From NCBI GenBank assembly GCA_016722285.1, contig JADKGI010000013.1, positions 155,306 through 219,305 on the forward strand: a DNA stretch of 64,000 nucleotides, in the 5' to 3' direction. The position numbers and the translations under genes are program-made. Shown here one piece after another: positions 18,783 to 27,398 of this stretch (the first letter of the stretch is position 1; every line of letters starts with the position of its first letter). Source of the DNA: Saprospiraceae bacterium (GTDB taxonomy: Bacteria > Bacteroidota > Bacteroidia > Chitinophagales > Saprospiraceae). The notes below the pieces were generated by a model. That model was not told where the DNA came from. It searched no databases and saw only the letters and a program-made list of their open reading frames with translations.

Positions 18783-20189
18783 ATGATAAAGGATCATATA
18801 CTTGTCTGGAAAGAATGTCTCAACATAATAAGAAAAAGTATAGATGCTCAACCTTTTAAAACCTGGTTTGAACCAATAAAACCTATAAAGCTCGAAAAGG
18901 AAGTTCTGACAATTCAGGTACCCAATAAATTTTTTTATGAGTGGCTTGAAGAGCACTATGTGAGCTTACTTAAAAAAGCAATAAAACACGAAATAGGGTA
19001 TAATGGCAGTTTGGAATATCAGATCATGGTCGAAAACCACAGGGAGATTGGAACATCTGACAGTATTGCAAAACCGGTTATCAAAAAAGAAGAAACACAA
19101 AATATTCTGCCAAATCCATTTGTGATTCCTGGAATAAAAAAGGTCAGAGTTGATTCACAACTAAATTCGAATTACACTTTCGATCAGTTTATTCAAGGTG
19201 AATGTAATCGTTTTCCTACCTCAGCAGGGTTGGCGATTTCGAAAAAGCCAGGCGGTACAGCATTTAATCCCCTGGTCGTTTATGGAGATGTGGGGCTTGG
19301 AAAGACACATCTGGTTCAAGCAATAGGAAATGAAATTCAAAGCGTACATAATGATAAGCAGGTCTTGTATGTCACGACAGAAAAGTTTACAAACCAGGTA
19401 ATTCAGGCGATCAAGACAAATAGTGTTAATGATTTCATGAATTTCTACCATATGATTGATGTCCTTATAGTCGATGATATTCAATTTCTGGCCAGTCGGC
19501 CCAAAACACAGGAAATTTTTTTTAATATATTTAATCAGCTTCATCAATCTGGGAAACAAATTATTTTAACGTCCGATCGGGCACCAAAAGATCTTCAGGA
19601 AGTTGAAGTTCGTTTGATTTCAAGATTTAAATGGGGTTTGGTAGCTGATTTGAAGACCCCGGATTTCGAAACAAGGGTTAAAATACTAAACAAAAAATTG
19701 GAAAATGAAAACCTCAAATTATCTGATGAGATCAAGGAATATATCTGTTCACACATAAAAAATAACATTCGGGAATTAGAAGGTGTTGTCATTTCTTTAG
19801 TGGCTCAATCTTCACTGAACCGAAGAATTATAGATTTAAAGCTTGTCAAAGATGTGATAAGACAATTTGTGTCTCATGTTGATAAAGAAGTTTCCGTGGA
19901 AAATATCAAAAATTTAGTTGCCAAACATTTTGACATGCCAGTAGAAAAACTTCATGCTAAAACCAGATTGCGCGAAGTAGTGATGGCGCGCCAACTTTCA
20001 ATGTACCTTGCAAAAAATTATACAAACAGTTCATTAAAAGTTATTGGAAATTCGTTTGGAGGACGGGATCACAGTACAGTTATACATTCTTTGAAGGCCA
20101 TTCAGGATTTAATGGACACCGATATGCTGTTTAAAGACAAAGTAAATGTATTGGTAAAAAAAGTAAAGACTAATTTAATAAATGCCTAG
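18783..20189 (+). CDS. dnaA: Chromosomal replication initiator DnaA
   Basis: DnaA binds the origin and opens it. All domains are present in 468 residues. Domain I (residues 1-80) has WFEPIKPI. A short linker follows. The AAA+ domain has Walker A GDVGLGKTHL at residues 168-177, Walker B VLIVDDIQFL near 229, and sensor/arginine-finger segments (TSDRAPKDL, RLISRFKWG). The C-terminal DNA-binding domain IV has the signature GGRDHSTVIHS. It is complete, with no frame problem. Neighbours are a nucleotidase pair and a thioredoxin gene rather than the dnaN-recF group common in other phyla. Confidence 0.98.
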   Translation: MIKDHILVWKECLNIIRKSIDAQPFKTWFEPIKPIKLEKEVLTIQVPNKFFYEWLEEHYVSLLKKAIKHEIGYNGSLEYQIMVENHREIGTSDSIAKPVIKKEETQNILPNPFVIPGIKKVRVDSQLNSNYTFDQFIQGECNRFPTSAGLAISKKPGGTAFNPLVVYGDVGLGKTHLVQAIGNEIQSVHNDKQVLYVTTEKFTNQVIQAIKTNSVNDFMNFYHMIDVLIVDDIQFLASRPKTQEIFFNIFNQLHQSGKQIILTSDRAPKDLQEVEVRLISRFKWGLVADLKTPDFETRVKILNKKLENENLKLSDEIKEYICSHIKNNIRELEGVVISLVAQSSLNRRIIDLKLVKDVIRQFVSHVDKEVSVENIKNLVAKHFDMPVEKLHAKTRLREVVMARQLSMYLAKNYTNSSLKVIGNSFGGRDHSTVIHSLKAIQDLMDTDMLFKDKVNVLVKKVKTNLINA

Positions 20190-20252
20190 AAATTTAAAAA
20201 CATTTCTATTTTTGCAGTCCAAATGTTATTTGACAAAGAGAACTATTAAAGA

Positions 20253-20732
20253 ATGAAGTGTAAATATCTGTCATTTTTACTGATACTTATTTTAGTTGGA
20301 TGTAAGAATAATTCTGAAAAGCAAAATTCATCCAAAGAATTGACTTGGCTTTCAGTTGAGCAGGCCAGTGAAATCGGAAGTAAAGTTAATCATAAGAAAT
20401 TTCTGGTAGATGTGTACACAGATTGGTGTGGATGGTGCAAAGTTATGGACAAAAAGACATTTACAGATCCTGCTCTTATTGAATATTTAAATGAGAATTT
20501 TTATGTTGTAAAATTCAACGCAGAACAAAAAGAACCTGTAACTTTTAAAGGTAAAACTTATAATTGGGAACCAATGGGAAGGAATGGTATAAACTTATTG
20601 GGTGTTGAATTATTACAAGGACGATTGAGTTACCCAACTTTAGTTTATCTGAATGAAAAACTTGAGCCAATAACTATTTCTCCAGGATATAAAAAACCCG
20701 AAGAATTAATGGCAGAACTTAGTACACTATAA
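20253..20732 (+). CDS. Thioredoxin-fold lipoprotein
   Basis: The 159-residue protein has a lipoprotein signal ending LILVGCKNN. The thioredoxin-like domain carries a WCGWCK (CxxC) active site within VDVYTDWCGWCKVMDKKTF, and a later cis-proline loop is in RLSYPTLVYL. This is the DUF255/thioredoxin-7 style. It is likely a periplasmic disulfide reductase or thiol carrier. A -7-like TATTTTTG at 20207-20214 precedes it without a clear -33 element. Confidence 0.88.
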   Translation: MKCKYLSFLLILILVGCKNNSEKQNSSKELTWLSVEQASEIGSKVNHKKFLVDVYTDWCGWCKVMDKKTFTDPALIEYLNENFYVVKFNAEQKEPVTFKGKTYNWEPMGRNGINLLGVELLQGRLSYPTLVYLNEKLEPITISPGYKKPEELMAELSTL

Positions 20733-20747
20733 ATTATAAAAATTTCG

Positions 20748-20821
20748 AGATATTAGCTCAGTTGGTTTAGAGCATTACCTTGACAGGGTAGGGGTCACTG
20801 GTTCGAGTCCAGTATGTCTCA
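20748..20821 (+). tRNA. tRNA-Val (anticodon GAC)
   Basis: Acceptor GAGATAT pairs with ATGTCTC (one G-U), the anticodon loop TTGACAG sits in TTACC/GGTAG, and the T arm is ACTGG-TTCGAGT-CCAGT. CCA is not encoded. It begins 15 bp after the thioredoxin gene stop. Confidence 0.95.
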
Positions 20822-20880
20822 CAAATTGAATCAGACTTACAATCAAATATTATTTAAATAAATATTATTACAAAATAATT

Positions 20881-20909
20881 TTGAGTTTGTATTCATAATT
20901 CTATCTTTG
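20881..20909 (+). promoter_or_regulatory. Promoter of the tRNA-Ser/tRNA-Pro pair
   Basis: TTTTG ending at 20883, an 18-nt spacer and an exact TAnnTTTG match (TATCTTTG, 20902-20909) are followed by CAGCGCTTTTTAAAG. This closely matches the promoter and discriminator in front of the tRNA-Gly/Leu pair at 10163. Confidence 0.65.
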
Positions 20910-20981
20910 CAGCGCTTTTTAAAGAAAGGTGTCATTTGGGATGGTCATATTTTTGCGATCAAACTAAATAAACCCCTTAAA

Positions 20982-21069
20982 GGTGGGGTGGGTGAGTGGC
21001 TTAAACCAACAGTTTGCTAAACTGTCGTACTGGAAACGGTACCGGGGGTTTCGAATCCCCCCTCCACCG
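20982..21069 (+). tRNA. tRNA-Ser (anticodon GCT)
   Basis: This is a class II tRNA. Acceptor GGTGGGG pairs with CTCCACC, the anticodon loop TTGCTAA sits in ACAGT/ACTGT, the long variable arm is GTACTGGAAACGGTAC, and the T arm contains GGGGGTTTCGAATCCCCC. CCA is not encoded. Confidence 0.95.
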
Positions 21070-21119
21070 CGTTCCTTTAATAGGTTGGATTTACATCCTT
21101 TGTATTAGAAGTATTTTTT

Positions 21120-21194
21120 CGGGGCATAGCGCAGTTCGGTTAGCGCACTTGGTTTGGGACCAAGGGGTCGTAGGTTCGAATCCTACTGCCCCGA
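21120..21194 (+). tRNA. tRNA-Pro (anticodon TGG)
   Basis: Acceptor CGGGGCA pairs with TGCCCCG, the anticodon loop TTTGGGA sits in CTTGG/CCAAG, and the T arm is GTAGG-TTCGAAT-CCTAC. CCA is not encoded. Confidence 0.96.
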
Positions 21195-21195
21195 C

Positions 21196-21231
21196 AAAAG
21201 AGAGTTTGGATGAAAATCTAAGCTCTCTTTT
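21196..21231 (+). terminator. Terminator of the tRNA-Ser/tRNA-Pro transcript
   Basis: AAAAGAGAG (21196-21204) pairs with CTCTCTTTT (21223-21231) and runs into a T tract, one base after tRNA-Pro. Confidence 0.8.
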
Positions 21232-21485
21232 TGTTTGGATGAATTTATTTTGTATTCAACCATATTCCTGTTAACTTCAATTGGCTTTCGTTGCCAACAT
21301 TTATTAGACTTTCGGTTGAATTAACATATTATGGCAGACAACCTTAAATTAAAAATTATCTGTTGAATTCCCAAAACTTTATTAGGTGAGATTTTAAAAT
21401 AAATCCCAGCGGATAGATATTTTTTCAGACGGACAACATTTTAATTCATTCTTTTATTTAATATAGCACACTATAATCTATCTGA

Positions 21486-24400
21486 ATGCAAATTAATCAT
21501 TTAAGAATTTTTCTATTTTTTTTATTTATTGCATTTCATTTTACTGGAATTGGCCAACAGAATTTCTGGACTAAAACTGATTTTAGTTTGGCCAGATCAG
21601 AATCTATGAAAAGATATATTTTACCTGAAAATTTTCTGTCATATTCTTTAGATTACAATCAATTTACTTATTGGATTGAAAGTCAGTTGCGACAAAGAAA
21701 TCCGAATTTTGAAATTGAACTCCCTCTTGCCAATGGCACTCTTGAACTTTTTGATGTAAAAGAAACACCTGTTTTTGAGGTTAATACAAAATTCGAATAT
21801 GCCAAGCTACATTCGTTTACAGGTACAGACAAAAATGGAAAAGGCATTACCCTGAAAATGAGTTTATCTCCTTTGGGCGTTCAAGTTATGATTACATATT
21901 TAGACAAGACACAGATATTTATTGATCCTTATGATTTAAATAGCAATAAAGACTACCTGGTTTATTATAAAAGGGATTATCATAATCAAAAGAAAGAATT
22001 TAAATGTGGCATATCTGATTCTGACGGGGATTTAGAATTTAGTCCGGACAAATTGACGCTGAATAACGGCCATCGACTAGCCGGAGATTGTATGTTAAGA
22101 ACTTACCGACTCGCTCTTGCCTGCACTGGAGAATATGCTCAGTTCTATGGAGGTACTATGGCAAATGTATTGGCAGCTTTTAATGCTACGATTACCAGAG
22201 TCAACGGGATATACGAACAAGAATTGGGTATAACTTTCAAATTAATAAGCACGACAGATCTTTTAATCTTTCTTGACCCTAATTCAGATCCATATACAAA
22301 TGGTAATGGTGATTTGATGCTGACCCAAAACCAATCGACAATAGACAGTCGTATTGGTAATGCAAATTATGACATTGGCCATGTCTTTAGTACAGGTGGG
22401 GGAGGTATCGCCCAACTCAGATCAACCTGCGGTTCTCAAAAAGCTAAAAGTGTGACAGGTAATAAGAATCCTTTTGGTGATCCTTTTAATGTGGATTATG
22501 TCTGTCATGAAATAGGTCACCAATTTGGAGCAAATCACACCCAAAACAATAATTGCCAGCGGAATAATATTTCATCGGTAGAACCAGGAAGTGGCAGCAC
22601 CATTATGGGGTATGCCGGGGTTTGCGATCCTAATATCCAGAATAACAGTGATCCATATTTTAATTTTGCCAGCTTATTTGAAATTGCCAGCTTTGTAACC
22701 ACTGGAGCTGCAAACACGTGCGCAGAAAAGACATTAACAGATAATAACAAACCAATAGTGACTACCATTTCGTCAGATTTTACAATCCCTGTATCTACTT
22801 CATTTTTATTAAACGCAGATGGATCGGATTCTGACGGAGATATCCTTACTTACTGTTGGGAACAAGCAGATAATCAGGTTTCATCCATGCCACCCGAGGC
22901 AATTAGTAAAACAGGGCCGTTATTCAGGTCATTGCCCCCTTCACTTAATTCAACCAGATTTTTCCCTGATCTGGAAAACAAATTTTCAAAGTGGGAGGTG
23001 TTACCTGCAGTAGCCCGAATTATGAACTTCAGATGTACAGCAAGGGATAATAATTTGACCGCCGGATGTACCAATGAGGTAAATGTCCAGGTAGTGACGA
23101 GTGACAATGCAGGTCCTTTTACGGTAATTTATCCAAATTTGCCTTCCGTAAGCTGGTTAGTTGGGTCTAAGCAGACTGTTATTTGGGATGTAGCCAAAAC
23201 TAATTTAAGCCCTGTTAATTGTCAGCTTGTGGATATCTACCTTTCAGTAAATGGTGGTTTGACATACCCGCATCTACTGATAATGGGTGCTCCCAATATC
23301 GGCAGTGCACAAATAGTTACTCCCTTTCTCGTAACAGGATTGGCAAGAATAATGGTAGTGGCTTCGGATAATATTTTTTATGATGTGTCAAATTCCAACT
23401 TTAAAATATATTCCACATTTGCAATAAATCCTGAGGTGGCAAATGCTGATATTTGTGGCCTAAACAGTTTTGAAACTTTTATCTCTTTGACTAATATTTC
23501 TGAACGAAATTTGCCTATCACATTGAAAGTTGAGAAAAGTCCAGAATTTATTACTACATCTTTTGCACAAAATCCTATCAATTCGACCCCATATAAAACC
23601 ACATTTAAAATAGATGGGTTGAAATTATTAAATGCAGGAACGTATGAATTTCTCATATCCGCTTCATCTGGTGAGGAAAAATTATTCACAACAATCACAC
23701 TATTTATTGGAAATGTAGAAAATACACCCGTTAAATTAATCACTCCTCCTAATCAAAGTACCACAACAATTAATACTAATTTAAAATTTTCATGGGACCC
23801 AATTCCCGGCATTAAAGATTATAATTTACTGGTGAGTGATTCCCCGTCATTCGCTGATTTAGAATTTAATCTGACGACTGCGGAAAACAGTGTTGAGATC
23901 AATCTGAAAAATGGAAAAGTATATTATTGGAAGGTTAAAGGTAATAGTCCATGTGTGCAAAATTCTTTTAGCCAGGTATTTTCATTCCGTTTACAGACAA
24001 TTATATCAGGTACTGCTGTTGTATTATCCAATAATATATTATTGCTTAGTAAAGGACAATCAGGTACAATTGATATGACTAAACTTAATATTTCAGCTGA
24101 CAATCCAAATAATGTCCTTTTTACGTTACTCAATAAGCCTAAAAATGGATCATTGACTATCTCAAAAAGAGAAATTAATGTTGGAGATAATTTTACTTTG
24201 AAGAATATTTATGATAGTAAACTTGAATATACACATACGGAATTAAATTGCATTAATGACTCATTTTATATCAGTGTCATTGATGATAAGGACAGATGGC
24301 TTCCTGAAATAAAATTCAAAGTTCAGATAAAAGTCGAAACCTTAGGTGCTGTTTCATATGATAATCAAATATTAAAATGTTTTGGAGATTCTAATGGACA

Positions 24401-25913
24401 AATACAGGTTGAAGGCTATGGTGGAACCGGTCCATATTCTTATTCGTTTGACAATGTCCAATATCAGACCGAGCCCATCTTTTCAGGCTTAAAAGCCGGA
24501 ATATATTCACCATATATAAAAGACTCAACAGGTGAATTTGTTCAGACCAATGAAGTAAATATTCGGGAGCCTAGTGCACTTAGTCTTTCATTAATGATGG
24601 ACAATTACAATTTAAAAATATCGGCAGAAGGCGGTACAGGCCAGATCCAATATTCTTTGGATAATATTATTTTTTCTAATAACAATTTAATTCAGGATCC
24701 TGGAAATGGCCAATATATTGTAGTCATAAGAGACAAAAATGAGTGTATAAAATCAGAGCCATTTTTAATTAATATACCAAAACTAAGTATTGTTACTAAA
24801 ATCGAAAAAGATCTCTTATGCTCAGGGGACAAAGCAATACTGAAATGTATTGCAACAGGAGGCATCCCACCTTATTTATTCAGCAATGATAGTTTAATGT
24901 TTCAATCAGACGGTCAGTTTCAACTTAATGCAGGTACATATACTTTTTATACAAAAGATACAGGTGGCAAAGTAGAATTATCAAATACAGTCACTACCTT
25001 TTCACCGATTCCAATTACCACAAAAATTGAGCAGGATAGATTTTTGGTTACAGTTATAGCCAAAGGAGGGATAGGAAGCCTTGAGTACAGTTTAGATGGC
25101 ATTGATTTTACATCTCAAAATAAAATTCTTTTTAATGATAATGGCACCTACAAAATATATATCAGAGATCAGAATAAATGCATTTTGTCAACCATTTATT
25201 CTATTAATATACTAAAAGACATTGATAAAACCATCAGAAATGTAAGCTGCAATAATGGTCAAGATGGCATGATTCAATTACAAGCCGCCAATGGAGCATT
25301 TCCATACTTGTATAGTCTTAATAATTCGACCTTCAGTACCATTAATGAGTGGTCTGACTTATCCGCGGGTAATTATGACTTTACAGTAAAAGATAACAAT
25401 AATGACACTTTATCAGGTGCAATAGTAATAACTCAACCGGATAGTCTAAAAATAGACTTATCTCTTCATGATAATATTCTTATCATTAAAGCTCATGGTG
25501 GGACTCCACCTTATTTATATAGTATTGATGACGGTATTGTTTTTCTTGATAACAATACTTTCGAAGACTTACCAGATAATCTGTACAATATCAAGGTCAA
25601 AGATTATAATAACTGCTCTGTCAGCGAAAGGACTATCATTTCAAGTGAATCAGACCAACAAAAAGATATTCCTTTGACTATTTTCCCTACGCCAGCAAAC
25701 GATATAATTTTTATTAATTCTTCGTGGAATGGAATATCAACCCTTACTTTCCGATTTTTCAATACTGGTGGATATTTGATACATTCCATCAAAATGAACG
25801 ATGTAAGAACCAATATAACACCGATAGATATTGGAAAATTTCCGGACGGATTGTATATATTAGAAATTAACACAGGAAAAAATATATTTTATAAAAAAGT
25901 GCTGAAAAATTGA
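21486..25913 (+). CDS. Giant secreted reprolysin-like metalloprotease with SprB repeats and T9SS sorting domain
   Basis: The 1475-residue protein starts with a signal peptide (IFLFFLFIAFHFTGIGQQ). Residues about 200-400 are a metzincin (reprolysin/M12B-like) peptidase, with zinc motif HEIGHQFGANH starting at residue 341 and Met-turn STIMGYAG about 40 residues later. Next come fibronectin/PKD-like beta domains, one containing KDYNLLVSDSPSFADLEF and YYWKVKG. Several SprB-type repeats follow, marked by CFGDSNGQIQVEGYGGTGPY, CNNGQDGMIQLQAANGAFPY and GGTPPYLYS. The end, from LTIFPTPANDIIFINSS, is a T9SS type A sorting domain. It is predicted to be secreted and cell-surface attached, degrading extracellular protein. 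The open frame is intact over 4.4 kb, notable in this indel-rich sequence. Confidence 0.92.
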   Translation: MQINHLRIFLFFLFIAFHFTGIGQQNFWTKTDFSLARSESMKRYILPENFLSYSLDYNQFTYWIESQLRQRNPNFEIELPLANGTLELFDVKETPVFEVNTKFEYAKLHSFTGTDKNGKGITLKMSLSPLGVQVMITYLDKTQIFIDPYDLNSNKDYLVYYKRDYHNQKKEFKCGISDSDGDLEFSPDKLTLNNGHRLAGDCMLRTYRLALACTGEYAQFYGGTMANVLAAFNATITRVNGIYEQELGITFKLISTTDLLIFLDPNSDPYTNGNGDLMLTQNQSTIDSRIGNANYDIGHVFSTGGGGIAQLRSTCGSQKAKSVTGNKNPFGDPFNVDYVCHEIGHQFGANHTQNNNCQRNNISSVEPGSGSTIMGYAGVCDPNIQNNSDPYFNFASLFEIASFVTTGAANTCAEKTLTDNNKPIVTTISSDFTIPVSTSFLLNADGSDSDGDILTYCWEQADNQVSSMPPEAISKTGPLFRSLPPSLNSTRFFPDLENKFSKWEVLPAVARIMNFRCTARDNNLTAGCTNEVNVQVVTSDNAGPFTVIYPNLPSVSWLVGSKQTVIWDVAKTNLSPVNCQLVDIYLSVNGGLTYPHLLIMGAPNIGSAQIVTPFLVTGLARIMVVASDNIFYDVSNSNFKIYSTFAINPEVANADICGLNSFETFISLTNISERNLPITLKVEKSPEFITTSFAQNPINSTPYKTTFKIDGLKLLNAGTYEFLISASSGEEKLFTTITLFIGNVENTPVKLITPPNQSTTTINTNLKFSWDPIPGIKDYNLLVSDSPSFADLEFNLTTAENSVEINLKNGKVYYWKVKGNSPCVQNSFSQVFSFRLQTIISGTAVVLSNNILLLSKGQSGTIDMTKLNISADNPNNVLFTLLNKPKNGSLTISKREINVGDNFTLKNIYDSKLEYTHTELNCINDSFYISVIDDKDRWLPEIKFKVQIKVETLGAVSYDNQILKCFGDSNGQIQVEGYGGTGPYSYSFDNVQYQTEPIFSGLKAGIYSPYIKDSTGEFVQTNEVNIREPSALSLSLMMDNYNLKISAEGGTGQIQYSLDNIIFSNNNLIQDPGNGQYIVVIRDKNECIKSEPFLINIPKLSIVTKIEKDLLCSGDKAILKCIATGGIPPYLFSNDSLMFQSDGQFQLNAGTYTFYTKDTGGKVELSNTVTTFSPIPITTKIEQDRFLVTVIAKGGIGSLEYSLDGIDFTSQNKILFNDNGTYKIYIRDQNKCILSTIYSINILKDIDKTIRNVSCNNGQDGMIQLQAANGAFPYLYSLNNSTFSTINEWSDLSAGNYDFTVKDNNNDTLSGAIVITQPDSLKIDLSLHDNILIIKAHGGTPPYLYSIDDGIVFLDNNTFEDLPDNLYNIKVKDYNNCSVSERTIISSESDQQKDIPLTIFPTPANDIIFINSSWNGISTLTFRFFNTGGYLIHSIKMNDVRTNITPIDIGKFPDGLYILEINTGKNIFYKKVLKN

Positions 25914-25918
25914 GCAAG

Positions 25919-25989
25919 CCCCCATAATTTTCTTGATTAGTTCAATAAAATATCATTTATTAGGTAAAGATACTATTTAAATATGGGGG
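25919..25989. repeat. Widely spaced inverted repeat after the reprolysin gene
   Basis: CCCCCATA (25919-25926) is the exact complement of TATGGGGG (25982-25989), separated by 55 nt of AT-rich sequence. It stands out because both arms are G/C runs in a very AT-rich gap. It could form the 3' end of the reprolysin mRNA, but no T-run follows. Confidence 0.35.
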
Positions 25990-26140
25990 TATTTAACAAA
26001 ATCAGTAAAAATATTTTGCTTTGACTATCTAATAAAACTTCAAATTATACCATTGTATATCAATAGATTACAGGAATACTTTTGGTTTTGAAAATAGCAT
26101 ATCTTTTGTTTTTAGTAGGTAATTGAGTTTGTAGCAATCC

Positions 26141-26148
26141 TATATTTG
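26141..26148 (+). promoter_or_regulatory. -7 element upstream of glutamine synthetase type II
   Basis: TATATTTG matches TAnnTTTG exactly and lies 40 bp before the gene. No TTG or TTTG occurs at the usual 18-21 nt upstream (the nearest TTG, 26123-26125, is 15 nt away). Confidence 0.35.
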
Positions 26149-26187
26149 TACCAAAATATTTGATTCATTATTTAAAAGGATAGCAAA

Positions 26188-27219
26188 ATGACAAAATCAA
26201 AATTGGAATATATCTGGCTCGATGGGTATAAGCCTACTCAAAGTTTAAGAAGTAAGACAAAAATTGTAAATAATTTTTCAGGTAAATTGGAGGACTGCGA
26301 GATGTGGTGTTTCGATGGATCTTCTACTGAGCAGGCTCCTGGAGGATCTTCAGATTGTTTGTTGCAACCTGTTTATTTATGCAAGGATCCACAAAGAAGA
26401 AATGGATTTTTGGTCATGTGTGAAGTGATGAGTCCTGACGGATCAGCACATCCGAGCAATGCAAGAGCAACCATTGACGATGACGACGATGACTTTTGGT
26501 TTGGTTTTGAGCAGGAGTATTTTTTATGGAATCCAGAAATCAATAAACCTTTGGGATTTCCGGTAAATGGTTTCCCCTCCCCCCAAGGACAATATTATTG
26601 TTCAGTTGGAGCTGCAAATGCGTTTGGAAGAAATATTGTAGAAGAACACCTTGACGTTTGTCTTGATGCAGGTTTAAATGTTGAAGGGATAAATGCAGAA
26701 GTTGCAGCAGGGCAATGGGAATTTCAGATTTTTGCAAAAGGAGCAAAGGAAGCAGGTGATCAAATATGGATTGCAAGATACCTGTTGGAAAGGGTTGGAG
26801 AATCTCATGGTGTAGTCGTAAACTGGCATTGTAAGCCACTTGGCAAACTCGATTGGAATGGTTCTGGAATGCATGCCAATTTCTCAAATAGCGTGTTAAG
26901 AACATGTGCTGATAAAAATGTATATGAAGTTATTTGCGAAGCCTTCAGGCCATTGGTTAAAGAACATATTGAGGTGTATGGTGCTGATAATCATCTAAGA
27001 CTTACTGGTGCACATGAAACTCAATCTATTCATCAGTTTAGTTTTGGGGTGTCAGACAGAGGCGCATCTATTCGAATACCCATAGCAACTGTAGAAAAAG
27101 GTTGGAAAGGTTGGCTTGAAGACAGGAGACCTAATTCAGCCGCTGATCCATACAAAGTTGCATCCAGAATCATTAAGACAGTGAAAACAGCAAAAGTCCT
27201 GGAAGAAGCATTTGTATAA
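26188..27219 (+). CDS. glnA: Glutamine synthetase type II (eukaryote-like)
   Basis: It joins glutamate and ammonia to make glutamine with ATP. The 343-residue length is typical of GSII and far shorter than GSI or GSIII. Motifs include LEYIWLDGY at the beta-grasp start, WCFDGSSTEQAPGGSSDCLLQPV, FGFEQEYF with metal-binding glutamates, GINAEVAAGQWEFQ, NWHCKPLG, GSGMHANFS, and the C-terminal SDRGASIRIP. An unusual run of six aspartates (residues 97-102) sits where the loop before FWFGFEQEY begins. A second, unrelated-type GS (GSIII) follows 180 bp downstream, so both are probably nitrogen-controlled. A terminator separates them. Confidence 0.97.
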   Translation: MTKSKLEYIWLDGYKPTQSLRSKTKIVNNFSGKLEDCEMWCFDGSSTEQAPGGSSDCLLQPVYLCKDPQRRNGFLVMCEVMSPDGSAHPSNARATIDDDDDDFWFGFEQEYFLWNPEINKPLGFPVNGFPSPQGQYYCSVGAANAFGRNIVEEHLDVCLDAGLNVEGINAEVAAGQWEFQIFAKGAKEAGDQIWIARYLLERVGESHGVVVNWHCKPLGKLDWNGSGMHANFSNSVLRTCADKNVYEVICEAFRPLVKEHIEVYGADNHLRLTGAHETQSIHQFSFGVSDRGASIRIPIATVEKGWKGWLEDRRPNSAADPYKVASRIIKTVKTAKVLEEAFV

Positions 27220-27244
27220 AGTTGTCAATAGAGAAATTTTAAAA

Positions 27245-27279
27245 AAAAAAGCTCAGAAAAAATATTTTTGAGCTTTTTT
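27245..27279 (+). terminator. Terminator between the two glutamine synthetase genes
   Basis: AAAAAAGCTCA (27245-27255) pairs with TGAGCTTTTTT (27269-27279) around a 13-nt A/T loop. The T-run follows directly, so the two GS genes have separate transcripts. Confidence 0.82.
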
Positions 27280-27352
27280 AATTTACCTCCCAATTTTATA
27301 GGGGTATATTATAAATTATTGCATAAATATTTATTCCTTGTGGAAAAATTGG

Positions 27353-27360
27353 TAGCTTTG
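27353..27360 (+). promoter_or_regulatory. -7 element upstream of glutamine synthetase type III
   Basis: TAGCTTTG matches TAnnTTTG exactly and lies 39 bp before the gene. As with the GSII gene, no TTG sits at the usual upstream distance. Confidence 0.4.
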
Positions 27361-27398
27361 CAGATTTAAATTTAGTTTTATATTAATAATATCAATTT

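Noticed and set aside
21014..21274. 86-codon open frame over tRNA-Ser and tRNA-Pro
   Set aside because: It is the same artefact: it is tRNA sequence, not coding.
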